Source of the DNA: Verrucomicrobiota bacterium
GTDB lineage: Bacteria; Verrucomicrobiota; Verrucomicrobiia; Limisphaerales; UBA1100
DNA length: 64,000 bases
Direction: 5' to 3'
NCBI GenBank assembly: GCA_028343615.1
Contig: JAOLZA010000006.1
Span: 1-64,000 of the forward strand
Every line of letters begins with the position of its first letter. Position 1 is the first letter of the stretch. Under the pieces are notes generated by a model. That model made no database searches. It was not told where the DNA came from and saw nothing but the letters and a program-made list of their open reading frames with translations. Below, piece after piece: positions 26,752 to 35,835 of the stretch. Both the position numbers and the translations under genes were made by a program.

Positions 26752-27912
26752 ATGATTGCTGTCAATATCGCCCCTTGGAACTATGGGGTGTTTGTGGTTG
26801 GGATGCTGCTGATCCTCTCGCTCGATCTCGGGCTGTTTAACCGCAAAGCACATAAAGTTGGGTTCAAGGAGGCACTTGGTTGGAGTACATTATGGTTCAC
26901 TCTGGCCATGGTGTTCGCCTTTGCTGCCATACCGGAAGTGTACGATAACGAGTCGAGTGAGCGCTTCCTTGAACTAGATGCAAACCGTAATGGAAAGTTG
27001 GAGCAAGAGGAGTGCCTCATTAAACATGATGATGCCAGTTTTGAAAACCCCGACCCGCTTCGCTTTAACGAAACAATATTCAATCAGTTTAATACTGACG
27101 GGAACGGGGTTCTCAATAAAGGGGAATATTCCCTTGTGCTTCAACACATCAGCAAGCTGGCGTTCATTACGGGCTACATACTTGAGTTAGCGCTTTCGAT
27201 GGACAACGTGTTTGTGATCCTGCTTATTTTTTCTTATTTTAAAGTAAAGCCAATATACCAGCACCGCGTTTTATTCTGGGGCATCATGGGGGCGCTAATC
27301 ATGAGGGGCTTAATGATTGGCGTAGGTGCGGTTGCGGTGGCCGAATTTCATTGGATCCTTTATGTGTTCGGCGCGTTCCTTCTGTTCACAGGCATCAAGA
27401 TGCTCTTTTACGATGATGAGGACGGGGTGGAGCCCGACAAGAATCCATTGGTCAAATTAGCGCGCAAACTCTTCCCGGTACACGATCAATTTGAGGGAGA
27501 GCGTTTTATTGTAATAATTGATGGTAAACGAATGCTCACGCCAATGGCCATTGTGCTGGTGACGATTGAATACACCGACGTGATCTTCGCGGTGGACTCT
27601 ATTCCTGCGATTTTTGCTGTAACCACCGATCCATACATTGTGTTTACCTCCAACATGTTTGCCATTCTTGGATTGCGCTCACTGTACTTTGTTTTGGCGG
27701 GCATGATCGAGGTGTTCCATTATCTCAAATACGGTCTGGCGCTCGTGCTGGCTTTTATTGGCCTAAAGATGCTGGCTGAACCATGGCTCAGGGATTTTGA
27801 CATACCTGCCTGGGGAGCATTAGTAGTAGTTGTTGGAATTCTGCTGTTCTCCATCCTCGCCTCTTTGTTGCATAAAAAAAATGACTCGGAAGATTCCGGT
27901 GATGCGAAGTAA
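26752..27912 (+). CDS. TerC/Alx-family membrane protein with inserted EF-hand pair
   Basis: TerC-family integral membrane protein; relatives such as E. coli Alx take part in manganese export. Core motifs are FITGYILELALSMDNVFVILLIFSYF and VELTDVIFAVDSIPA-like IEYTDVIFAVDSIPAIFAVTTDP, with the acidic residues of the family. Between TM2 and the SMDNVF helix, where Alx has a short linker, there are two EF-hand loops: DANRNGKLEQEE (76-87), which fits the consensus exactly, and NTDGNGVLNKGE (114-125). 386 aa against about 320. Translationally close to secDF and the next gene. Calcium control is an inference. Confidence 0.88.
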   Translation: MIAVNIAPWNYGVFVVGMLLILSLDLGLFNRKAHKVGFKEALGWSTLWFTLAMVFAFAAIPEVYDNESSERFLELDANRNGKLEQEECLIKHDDASFENPDPLRFNETIFNQFNTDGNGVLNKGEYSLVLQHISKLAFITGYILELALSMDNVFVILLIFSYFKVKPIYQHRVLFWGIMGALIMRGLMIGVGAVAVAEFHWILYVFGAFLLFTGIKMLFYDDEDGVEPDKNPLVKLARKLFPVHDQFEGERFIVIIDGKRMLTPMAIVLVTIEYTDVIFAVDSIPAIFAVTTDPYIVFTSNMFAILGLRSLYFVLAGMIEVFHYLKYGLALVLAFIGLKMLAEPWLRDFDIPAWGALVVVVGILLFSILASLLHKKNDSEDSGDAK

Positions 27913-27924
27913 CTTGTCCGCGCT

Positions 27925-28194
27925 ATGGGGAAACTGGCGCGCATCAAATGGCTGATTGTCGGTGGGGCTTTTGTCCTGCTTGGGATAGTGGGGCTGTTCC
28001 TGCCCATCCTTCAGGGCATTTTGTTCATTGTGATTGGCATTATGTGTTTATCCAAAGGATCGGCCACAGTTCGTGCCCAAAAGATGGGTTTTAAAAAGCG
28101 TTTCCCGCGCATTGGGTCCAAGCTTGCCTTTCTTGAAAACAAGGCCCGCAATTGGCGCGAAAAGAGACGCGCTAAAAAAGAAGCGAAAAAATGA
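27925..28194 (+). CDS. Small membrane protein, DUF454/PGPGW-like
   Basis: 89 aa: two closely spaced hydrophobic helices (WLIVGGAFVLLGIVGLFLPIL and GILFIVIGIMCLS) followed by a strongly basic tail (RNWREKRRAKKEAKK). The layout resembles DUF454 or PGPGW small membrane proteins, but the match is only in style. It lies 12 bp after the TerC-like gene and overlaps recJ by 4 bp, so it is surely co-transcribed. Function unknown. Confidence 0.75.
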   Translation: MGKLARIKWLIVGGAFVLLGIVGLFLPILQGILFIVIGIMCLSKGSATVRAQKMGFKKRFPRIGSKLAFLENKARNWREKRRAKKEAKK

Positions 28195-29921
28195 AGCATC
28201 ACTGGCGTATCGCTGAAAACGAGCCCGCTTCTGCCGCGAGCTTAGCTCGGGCTCTGGGCGTTTCAAATCTGCTCGCCCAATGCTTGATGAATCGCGGACT
28301 AACAAACGAGGCGGAAACACGAAGATTTCTTGAGCCGCGTTTGGCCAATCTATCCGCCCCGGAAGCCATTCCTAATTTACCGGTCGCCGTGGAACGACTG
28401 TTTATGGCGCGCGAACGTAACGAACGTATTACAGTTTTTGGCGATTACGATGTTGATGGTGTAACTTCTTCTGCGTTACTGGTTGATTGTATGCGCACAT
28501 TGGGTTGGCAGATGGAAGCATATTTGCCGCATCGAATGGTCGAAGGTTACGGGCTTACTGTGGAAGGAGTGGTAAACTGCCTCGAGAAACACGAGACTGA
28601 TTTGTTGCTAGCGGTAGATTGTGGGTCCACCTCGGTGGATGAAATTGATCTTCTAGAAAAGAAGGGTGTTCCGGTAATAGTGCTCGACCATCATCAGGTT
28701 TCTGATCCCGCGCCACCTGCGCATGCAATTGTGAACCCGCAACTTGCGAATGAAGACGAATCAGATTTCCGCGAGCTGTGTTCAGCCGGGCTGGCGTTCA
28801 AACTCATCCACGGTCTCGTGAAAATGGGCCGCGAAAAGGGACTTGACGAATTCGTCGAATTTGATGTCCGCACCATGTTGGATCTCGTTGCGCTCGGTAC
28901 GCTTGCCGACATGGTTCCGTTGCAACGCGAGAACCGCATTCTTGCCCACGCCGGATTACGCCAGCTCAATCGCACCAAACGGCCCGGCATTCTAGCATTG
29001 GCCAAAGCCGCGGGAATCACCGGTTGGATTGGCGCATTTGAGGTGGGATTCCAAATTGGTCCGCGCCTCAATGCTGCGGGACGTTTGGAGAGTGCGACAA
29101 TGGCAATGGATTTACTGCGCGAAGCCGATGCAGCAGTCGCAACCGAACTAGCAGAGAATCTCGACCGCATAAACCGTGAACGTCAACTTGCGGAAAAAGA
29201 AATAACGAGGCAAGTGATTGACACAGTTCGCAACCGGTTCGACCCCGAAACCGATTATGTCATCGTGGAAGGTGAAGCTGGATGGCACATCGGGGTGGTC
29301 GGTATCGTCGCGTCGCGCGTGATGCGGGAGTTTTATCGCCCTGCGGTTATCGTGGGAGGTAGTCCTGACGGCGTTCTACGTGGGTCCGGCCGAAGTGTGG
29401 ATGGGCTTGATCTTGCTGCCGCGTTGTGCAAATGCGAACGCGAAGGTCATCTGGAGCGGGCCGGAGGTCACGCGATGGCCGCGGGTGTGAGTTTACAGCC
29501 AAAAAATCTTGATGCCTTTCGTGTCCGCCTTAATGAATTAGCACGTGAACAGCTTTCAGGGAAGGAACTTATGCCTACGCTACGCCTCGACGCGAGCGTC
29601 CCGTTAAGCGTCTTGACTCTTGCCGTGGTCGATTCTTTGGAGCAATTGCAGCCCACCGGTCAGGGCAACCACTCAACTCAGTTTGTAGTCCCTCAACTTG
29701 AGTTGGATGCTCCAGTGCGGCGAATGGGCAAGGAGAAGCAACACGCTAAGCTAAGTGTTACCGACGGCAACACTACCGCCGAAGCGATTTGTTGGAACGC
29801 GACCGGGCGCGATCTCCCGGAGGGCCGATTTGATCTTGCTGTGGAGCCTTCCGTTAATACGTGGCGTGGCGCGCGCTCGTTGCAGTTGAAGATTCTCGAC
29901 TGGCGACCATCCGCTGGGTAA
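28191..29921 (+). CDS. recJ: Single-stranded-DNA-specific exonuclease RecJ
   Basis: 5'-3' exonuclease on single-stranded DNA in recombination and mismatch repair. DHH-superfamily motifs: VFGDYDVDGVTSSALL (about 83-98), AVDCGSTS, VLDHHQVSD, TLADMVPL, and the DHHA1 segment GGHAMAAG near 425. The OB domain closes the protein. 576 aa, full length. Overlaps the small membrane-protein gene by 4 bp; ispD follows after 8 bp. Confidence 0.95.
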   Translation: MKHHWRIAENEPASAASLARALGVSNLLAQCLMNRGLTNEAETRRFLEPRLANLSAPEAIPNLPVAVERLFMARERNERITVFGDYDVDGVTSSALLVDCMRTLGWQMEAYLPHRMVEGYGLTVEGVVNCLEKHETDLLLAVDCGSTSVDEIDLLEKKGVPVIVLDHHQVSDPAPPAHAIVNPQLANEDESDFRELCSAGLAFKLIHGLVKMGREKGLDEFVEFDVRTMLDLVALGTLADMVPLQRENRILAHAGLRQLNRTKRPGILALAKAAGITGWIGAFEVGFQIGPRLNAAGRLESATMAMDLLREADAAVATELAENLDRINRERQLAEKEITRQVIDTVRNRFDPETDYVIVEGEAGWHIGVVGIVASRVMREFYRPAVIVGGSPDGVLRGSGRSVDGLDLAAALCKCEREGHLERAGGHAMAAGVSLQPKNLDAFRVRLNELAREQLSGKELMPTLRLDASVPLSVLTLAVVDSLEQLQPTGQGNHSTQFVVPQLELDAPVRRMGKEKQHAKLSVTDGNTTAEAICWNATGRDLPEGRFDLAVEPSVNTWRGARSLQLKILDWRPSAG

Positions 29922-29929
29922 GTTTCCAT

Positions 29930-30601
29930 ATGGTTTCAGCCGTCATCGTTGCCGCGGGAAGTGGCACCCGTATGGGCGCGGATAAACTTTTCCTCGAAGT
30001 TGCGGGCTTTCCTGTAGTGAGCCACACTTGGAGGCGGTTCGATGCGCATCCGGAAGTTGATGAAGTTGTGATTGTTATTCGTGAAAATGCGCGCGCGGAT
30101 TTTGAGTTGTTGCGCAAGCAGCTGGCGCTCTCCAAGCCGTATTGTTTCGTTGAGGGCGGTGTGGAGCGCCAACATTCTGTGAGCAATGGTTTGGCCGCTG
30201 TGAATTCGAATTGTGAATGGGTGGTGATTCAGGATGGCGCGCGACCTTGCACTGCAAACGAGGCCATCACTGCCACCCTCGCCGCGGCCCGAATGAGTGG
30301 GGCGGCAGTTGTCGCCAGCAAAATAACCGACACTCTTAAGTACTCAGGTGGAACGGGACACATTATCAATAACGTGGAACGTACCCATTTGTGGGCGGTG
30401 CAAACACCGCAGGTTTTCGCGCTGGAAGTTATCCGAAAGGCAATGCTTGCTGTTAGAGCTCAGGATGCAGTAATTACCGATGACGCTGCTGCGTGCGAGC
30501 TCATCGACCAATCCGTTGCGTTAGTGGAAGCTGGTGCGCCCAACCCCAAAGTAACAACGGCAGCCGACCTGCCTTTGGTCGGTTTGCTGATCCGCCAATA
30601 A
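29930..30601 (+). CDS. ispD: 2-C-methyl-D-erythritol 4-phosphate cytidylyltransferase
   Basis: Makes CDP-ME from MEP and CTP in the non-mevalonate isoprenoid pathway. The CTP loop AVIVAAGSGTRMGADKLFLEV is at residues 4-24, and VVIQDGARPC and TDDAAACEL are family motifs. ATG 29930 (MVSAVIVAAG) is chosen over the longer ORF. 223 aa. The usual partner ispF is not adjacent. Last gene of the secDF-recJ run; ctpA has its own putative promoter. Confidence 0.94.
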   Translation: MVSAVIVAAGSGTRMGADKLFLEVAGFPVVSHTWRRFDAHPEVDEVVIVIRENARADFELLRKQLALSKPYCFVEGGVERQHSVSNGLAAVNSNCEWVVIQDGARPCTANEAITATLAAARMSGAAVVASKITDTLKYSGGTGHIINNVERTHLWAVQTPQVFALEVIRKAMLAVRAQDAVITDDAAACELIDQSVALVEAGAPNPKVTTAADLPLVGLLIRQ

Positions 30602-30608
30602 ACCCTCC

Positions 30609-30636
30609 TTGCCATTTTGGCCCTAGACCTTAGGCT
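30609..30636 (+). promoter_or_regulatory. Predicted promoter of ctpA
   Basis: TTGCCA at 30609-30614, 16-bp spacer, TAGGCT at 30631-30636; the ATG is at 30645, so the leader would be very short. Confidence 0.4.
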
Positions 30637-30644
30637 TTCCCTCT

Positions 30645-31910
30645 ATGAGACAGCGAATTTTTACCGCCGTGCTCGCCATCGCATTGGGCGTGAACCTATA
30701 CCTTGGCGCGCGCAACCTTGCGACCAGTGCTGAGGTTCGCGGAAAGGAAGATGTTTATGCCAACATGGAAAAATTCACGCGGGTGCTGGAAACCGTGCGA
30801 CGTGAGTACGTGGATGAGGATAGGGTTTCGTACGAAGATCTCGTGCAGGGTGCATTGCGCGGGATGATTCAAACACTTGATCCGCACAGTGAATATATGG
30901 ATGCCAAAAAATATCAGGCGTTGCAATCGGATACCATGCAACAGTTTGGCGGCATCGGCGTGGTGGTAAGCATGCGCGACAATTGGTTAACAGTGGTGGC
31001 GCCTATGGATGATACTCCGGGCAGTCGCGCGGGGTTGATGCCCGGTGATCGGATCATGAAAATCGGGGAAAAATCCGCAAAGAATATGAGCCTTAATGAT
31101 GCAGTTGGAATTATGCGTGGAAAACCCGGCACAGAGGTTACGGTTGTTTTTTACAGACCCTCTTCCGATAAGGATTTAACTTTCACGTTCAAGCGCGAGA
31201 TCATTAAAACCAAGAGCGTGAGTGACCTGGACGGTGGTGGGAAATATGATTTGTTGGAAAGTGAAATTGGCTATGTGCGAATGTCGGGCTTCTCTGAAAA
31301 AACCGCCAGCGAATTGGAATTGGCGTTGGTGAAAATGGAAGAGCGCGGACTCAAGGCAATTGTACTTGATTTGCGCGATAACCCCGGAGGCCTACTAACG
31401 CAATCGGCATACGTTACAGAAAAGTTCATACCCGAAGGGCAGGTAGTTGTTACTACCGAAGGCCGCGAGCAACGCCAACTCGATAAGTTAGTGGCTGGTG
31501 GCCGATTCAAGGAACGCACACTCCCGATGGTTGTTCTCGTCAATGGCGGGAGCGCCAGCGCCGCGGAGATTGTTGCCGGTTGCCTGCAGGATCTCGGTCG
31601 CGCCGAATTGGTGGGCATGAAAACGTTTGGCAAGGGCTCGGTTCAAAGCATATTGCCTCTGCATGATGGCTCTGCCTTACGGCTTACAACGGCCAAGTAT
31701 TATACACCAAAACACAGAACCATTCACGGCAAAGGAATCATGCCCGATCACGTGGTGGAAATGAGCCCTGAACAAATGGGGCACCTTGCCCTCAAGCGCT
31801 CTCCGGGCGGTTTGGGAACCTTGTCGGAAGAAGATCGCAAAAAAGCCGAAGCCACCATAGATCTTCAACTTAAAAAGGCGCTCGAACTGCTCAAGGCGAA
31901 ACTGAAGTAA
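30645..31910 (+). CDS. ctpA: Carboxy-terminal processing protease (S41 family, PDZ)
   Basis: Exported serine protease of the Ctp/Prc type, trimming or degrading periplasmic proteins. N-terminal signal/anchor (IFTAVLAIALGVNLYLGA), a helical region with the family segment LDPHSEYMDAKKY, a PDZ domain (about 95-170, FGGIGVVVSMRDNWLTVVAP) and the S41 core. The catalytic Ser is in VNGGSASAAEIVAG, the Lys in GMKTFGKGSVQ. 421 aa. tsaD follows after 5 bp. Confidence 0.93.
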   Translation: MRQRIFTAVLAIALGVNLYLGARNLATSAEVRGKEDVYANMEKFTRVLETVRREYVDEDRVSYEDLVQGALRGMIQTLDPHSEYMDAKKYQALQSDTMQQFGGIGVVVSMRDNWLTVVAPMDDTPGSRAGLMPGDRIMKIGEKSAKNMSLNDAVGIMRGKPGTEVTVVFYRPSSDKDLTFTFKREIIKTKSVSDLDGGGKYDLLESEIGYVRMSGFSEKTASELELALVKMEERGLKAIVLDLRDNPGGLLTQSAYVTEKFIPEGQVVVTTEGREQRQLDKLVAGGRFKERTLPMVVLVNGGSASAAEIVAGCLQDLGRAELVGMKTFGKGSVQSILPLHDGSALRLTTAKYYTPKHRTIHGKGIMPDHVVEMSPEQMGHLALKRSPGGLGTLSEEDRKKAEATIDLQLKKALELLKAKLK

Positions 31911-31915
31911 CGTTC

Positions 31916-32944
31916 ATGCGGCTGCTTGCCATCGAAACTTCGTGTGACGAAACAAGCGCGGCAGTGGTTGTAGACGGGTGCGTGGTCAGCATGGAGGTTT
32001 CCTCGCAAATAAAAATTCACACCGAGTACGGCGGGGTGGTGCCTGAGTTGGCCACTCGCGAACATCTTCGCAACCTTTCGCCCGTGGTGCGCAATGTATT
32101 ACAACAATCCCAAACCAAACCCGCCGACTTAAACGCCATCGCCGCCACGCGTGGCCCTGGTTTGCCGCCAGCACTAATGGTGGGGTGGAAGGCCGCGCAA
32201 TCAATGTCTTATGCGCTGGGTGTTCCTTTGATGGGAGTGAATCATGTTCAGGCGCATTTGTATTCGCCGTGGTTTACCAGTGAACCGCCGGTTGCAGATT
32301 GGGAAAGTTTAAAGCCAAACCTTTCCCTCATAGTCAGCGGCGGCCACACATTGTTAGTGAAAGTAGATGCGCCCTTGAAACATCAGATTCTAGGTGGCAC
32401 ACAGGACGACGCTGCGGGTGAGTGTTTTGACAAAATTGCCAAGCTTCTCGGCTTGGCTTATCCGGGTGGGCCCGAAGTTGATAGGCTGGCGCGCACAGGT
32501 AACCCCACCGCGTTTGAGTTTGCGCGGCCGATGCTTAATCAGCCCAATGACGACTTCAGCTTTAGTGGGCTGAAGACTTCTGTCCGGTACTTCCTAGAAA
32601 AACACCCTGAATTGGCTGCCGATAACACGCGCCTACCCGACCTCTGCGCCAGCGCTCAAGCCGCCATCGTGGAAGTGCTTGTCAAAAAAGCCATACGAGC
32701 GGTCAAGCGCGAGCGAGTGCAATGCCTCACGCTCTCCGGAGGCGTCGCCAACAACAGTGAACTCCAAAGAAAATTGCAGTCATCTTGTGAGGAAAACGAT
32801 TTCACCTTGCACCTTGCATCACCAGATTTGTGCACAGATAACGCGGCAATGGTCGGTCTACTAGCAGAAAAGCAAATCTCCGAGGGCAAAGAGTTTGCTG
32901 ATCTTGAAATGGACTTTAAGCCCGGATGGCTTTTAGGCGATTAG
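31916..32944 (+). CDS. tsaD: tRNA N6-threonylcarbamoyladenosine transferase TsaD
   Basis: Transfers the threonylcarbamoyl group to A37 of ANN-decoding tRNAs, working with TsaB and TsaE. Seen: LAIETSCDETSAAVV at the N terminus, GGVVPELATREHL, the metal-binding GVNHVQAHLYSPW (HxxxH), SGGHTLLV, and SGGVANNSELQRKL near the end. 342 aa, full length. Converges with the aminotransferase gene, the ends overlapping by 4 bp. Confidence 0.95.
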   Translation: MRLLAIETSCDETSAAVVVDGCVVSMEVSSQIKIHTEYGGVVPELATREHLRNLSPVVRNVLQQSQTKPADLNAIAATRGPGLPPALMVGWKAAQSMSYALGVPLMGVNHVQAHLYSPWFTSEPPVADWESLKPNLSLIVSGGHTLLVKVDAPLKHQILGGTQDDAAGECFDKIAKLLGLAYPGGPEVDRLARTGNPTAFEFARPMLNQPNDDFSFSGLKTSVRYFLEKHPELAADNTRLPDLCASAQAAIVEVLVKKAIRAVKRERVQCLTLSGGVANNSELQRKLQSSCEENDFTLHLASPDLCTDNAAMVGLLAEKQISEGKEFADLEMDFKPGWLLGD

Positions 32945-34113
32945 GTGAGTTTTTTTAAAAACAAGGCCAATCGTTTAAGCGCTTCTTTCAGGTTCCCCAT
33001 GCCAGTGGCGTAACTAATTCGGATGTATTCGTCAGAGCCAAAAGCAACGCCGGGGACGGCGGCCACTTTAGCTTCGGACAATAGGCGTTCACAAAACTCT
33101 GCTGATTTCATTCCGGTGCTGGAAATATTTGGGAACAAATAGAACGCGCCCTGTGCGTTGACGCAAGTGATACCAGGCATGGCGTTAAGTTGTTCGCAGG
33201 CAAAGGCGCGGCGCTTTGAGAATTCAGTCATCCATTCTACAATGTGTTCCTGAGGGCCGTCGAGCGCCTGGATGGCACCGGATTGCGCAAAAGAGGTGGG
33301 GTTGCTGGTGCTATGGCTTTGGATGGCGCTGATGGCTCTTGCAATGGGCAATGGCGCAGCAGTGAAACCAATGCGCCAACCGGTCATCGAATACGCCTTG
33401 GCGAGACCGTGGACGATGATGGTGTGATCTTGGTGGTCGGGTGAGCAGGCGGCCACGCTTTTAAATACGGCATCGCCGTACAGCAGTTTTTCGTAAATTT
33501 CATCACTCATGATAAGAACACCTTTTTCCACGCACACATCGCCGAGAGCGCGCGCTTCGTCGGGGGTGTAAACGCTGCCGGTAGGGTTGCTGGGAGAGTT
33601 GAAAACAAAAAGGCGGGTGCGGTCGGTAATGGCGGAACGGAGCTGGTCGGGTGTTAGCTTGAATTCAGTGGCGTCGGTAGTCTGCACAATCACTGGAGTG
33701 GCGCCCGCAAGAGTGACCATTTCTGGGTAGCTCAACCAATACGGCGCGGGGATGATTACCTCATCACCTTCCTCACAGGTCGCGAGCATCACGTTGTAGC
33801 AGGAATGTTTGCCACCGCAAGAAACGATGATTTGCTGAGGGTCGTACTCGATATTGTTTTCGCGCTCAAATTTGCGAGCTACTGCCGATCGCAATTCAGG
33901 CGTGCCGGCAGCCGGCGTGTACTTGGTGAATCCATCAGCCAACGCCTTGACGGCGGCATCCTTAATATGGCTGGGAGTGTCAAAATCCGGTTCGCCCGCA
34001 CCCAATCCAATCACATCCTCGCCTGCCGCGCGCAGCTCCTTAGCCTTGGCGGTAATGGCCAGGGTGAGCGAGGGCGACAGTGAAGCGGCACGTTGAGAAA
34101 CATGATATTCCAT
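32941..34113 (-). CDS. PLP-dependent aminotransferase, class I/II (aspartate aminotransferase type)
   Basis: Fold-type I aminotransferase, probably acting on aspartate/2-oxoglutarate. ATG 34113 (MEYHVSQRAASLSPSLTLAI) is preferred to the GTG 21 bp upstream. Seen: GAGEPDFDTPSHI, NSPSNPTGSVY, SDEIYEKLLYGD, and the PLP lysine in HGLAKAYSMTGWRIGF. The final RISYATGMGNLKEALKRL carries the carboxylate-binding Arg. 390 aa. The family also holds prephenate and other aminotransferases, so exact specificity is open. Confidence 0.9.
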   Translation of the reverse strand: MEYHVSQRAASLSPSLTLAITAKAKELRAAGEDVIGLGAGEPDFDTPSHIKDAAVKALADGFTKYTPAAGTPELRSAVARKFERENNIEYDPQQIIVSCGGKHSCYNVMLATCEEGDEVIIPAPYWLSYPEMVTLAGATPVIVQTTDATEFKLTPDQLRSAITDRTRLFVFNSPSNPTGSVYTPDEARALGDVCVEKGVLIMSDEIYEKLLYGDAVFKSVAACSPDHQDHTIIVHGLAKAYSMTGWRIGFTAAPLPIARAISAIQSHSTSNPTSFAQSGAIQALDGPQEHIVEWMTEFSKRRAFACEQLNAMPGITCVNAQGAFYLFPNISSTGMKSAEFCERLLSEAKVAAVPGVAFGSDEYIRISYATGMGNLKEALKRLALFLKKLT

Positions 34114-34199
34114 TGCGTCGGGAACATGCCGCACACGGCATCGCGGCGCAAGTGGTTTTCTCCTTTCTATACTGCAGCCCCGAAGGTAAATAAACAGCC

Positions 34200-34751
34200 A
34201 TGCGTACGATTTATCACTTGTTGTTGTTGACTTGCGTAGCCTGCAACAAGAAACCCAAAACCGAATTTAGCCAACAGCTAGAACTGGCTGATGCGGGCGA
34301 CGTGAGCGCGCAATTCAAGGTCGGCAATTCGTACTATTTCCGTAACAGCAAGCGTGAACATGCGTTGGGCCTAGAGTACCTTGAAATGGCTGCTGAGAAT
34401 GGCCACATGGAAGCTCAATTTCTGGTCGGATTTATGTATGACATTGGCGAGGGACAAATAGGTCGTGACAGTAAAAAAGCTGGCAAATTCCTTTTGCGCG
34501 CCGCCCTGCAGGGTCACGCCGAGGCTCAACAACGAATGATCTTGCGTACTCAATACGGAGATGGAGTACCTAAAAGTCCTGCAAAGGCATTTATGTGGGC
34601 GGTGCTCGCCACCGCCAGCGGCGACCCTAAGGCAGCGAAACAAAGGCGAGGCATGGAGGCGGAGTTGTCGGCGCCCCTTGTTGAGGAGGGACGTAAAATG
34701 GCCAAAGAATTTAAGGCTAAGCGGGAGTTGATTGGGCAGCAGAAGGATTGA
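34200..34751 (+). CDS. Sel1-repeat lipoprotein
   Basis: Small exported protein, probably a lipoprotein: the N terminus MRTIYHLLLLTCVAC offers a lipobox ending at about C15. Three Sel1-type repeats follow (SAQFKVGNSYYF, EAQFLVGFMYDIGEG, EAQQRMILRTQYGDG), a helical solenoid used for protein contacts, and the tail is basic. 183 aa. The partner is unknown. Convergent with the M23 gene, 7 bp apart. Confidence 0.82.
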   Translation: MRTIYHLLLLTCVACNKKPKTEFSQQLELADAGDVSAQFKVGNSYYFRNSKREHALGLEYLEMAAENGHMEAQFLVGFMYDIGEGQIGRDSKKAGKFLLRAALQGHAEAQQRMILRTQYGDGVPKSPAKAFMWAVLATASGDPKAAKQRRGMEAELSAPLVEEGRKMAKEFKAKRELIGQQKD

Positions 34752-34758
34752 TGTCGCC

Positions 34759-35832
34759 TTATTTGTCGCCCCTCCAGGCCAGCAAATCCAATGCGCGGAG
34801 CCCTTTGGTTGTAAGTACCCAGCGCGCGCCTTTTTTGAAAACTAGCGAACTGCACGGATGTTCGCGGCGCACATCCTCGTTGACCTCGAGTAACTCAAAC
34901 CGGACGCCGCCTGCTTTTTTCTTCAACCCTTCCTCAAACAAAGGCTTGAGGCGGATTGGGATGGCATTAAAATTCAGATCAACTTCCCATGCCTTAACGG
35001 GAAGTGTTTCATTTTTGGCAGCCTGTATGACTAACCCAGGAAACCGTTCCGCCCATTCCAACTGTGCCTGATGAATGCGTACGCGACACAGTAGGGGTTG
35101 TTTGGAGATATGGGATGTGAAATTGAAACTTCCAGCTGTGTCTTGTTGCAAAATATCGGCGGCATCAAGTCCGAGAAGATTTATTCCATTCCATGCGCCG
35201 TGGTGATTTTTTCCGCCCCTATACCAATGGTTAAACCAGCTATCAAACTGCGTGTTGATTTGCAGTCCGATTTCAAAATGCAAATGTGCGCGATCCTTGG
35301 AGATAGCGTCTCTCGTATTGGTGGTACGCCCAAGAACTCCAAGTGTATCGCCGCCGGTCACGGACTGGTCGACTTTTAATCCTTCTCTAATTTTGCTTAA
35401 ATGGGCGTACAGTGAGTAAGCCTGTAGACCCTCAATTGCATGGCGCAACACGATATATTTCCCATAATTAGAAGCGCTGACATTGGGGTTAATATACGTC
35501 ACCACGCCGTCTCGAACTGCTCGCACAAGATCGGTTGGCTCGTTTTGCTCGTCGCGGTGCAGGGCGCGGATGTCGATCCCTTCATGAATGCGGGTGCGCG
35601 TGTTTCTCACACACCCGAAGGCGCCACTGCTCCATGGTCGCCCCGGACCGGTGGGTGCAAAAAAGTTTATTTCTTCGCCTGAGCGGAGCAGGGTGCGGTT
35701 TTCCGTGGGGAACAAAAATTTTGGTTTAGTGGCAGGTAGGGGCCGGACGGGCAGAACCGGTGTGGATGGCTCAGTGGGTCGCCCGCACCCAATTGCCACC
35801 GTTAAGAAGACCAGCCAAAGGCGCGGCCACAT
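34759..35832 (-). CDS. M23-family peptidase lipoprotein
   Basis: Exported putative metallo-endopeptidase of the LytM type, perhaps acting on peptidoglycan. The signal ends in a lipobox AIGC at about residue 16. The zinc site is visible as HEGIDI (HxxxD) near 83 and HLHFEI (HxH) near 186, and in between YGKYIVLRH and YSLYAHLS fit the fold. Unusually, some 160 residues of unrecognised sequence follow the catalytic core, against few or none in most M23 enzymes. 357 aa. Its start lies 3 bp from the stop of the next minus-strand lipoprotein. Confidence 0.85.
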   Translation of the reverse strand: MWPRLWLVFLTVAIGCGRPTEPSTPVLPVRPLPATKPKFLFPTENRTLLRSGEEINFFAPTGPGRPWSSGAFGCVRNTRTRIHEGIDIRALHRDEQNEPTDLVRAVRDGVVTYINPNVSASNYGKYIVLRHAIEGLQAYSLYAHLSKIREGLKVDQSVTGGDTLGVLGRTTNTRDAISKDRAHLHFEIGLQINTQFDSWFNHWYRGGKNHHGAWNGINLLGLDAADILQQDTAGSFNFTSHISKQPLLCRVRIHQAQLEWAERFPGLVIQAAKNETLPVKAWEVDLNFNAIPIRLKPLFEEGLKKKAGGVRFELLEVNEDVRREHPCSSLVFKKGARWVLTTKGLRALDLLAWRGDK

Positions 35833-35835
35833 ACG

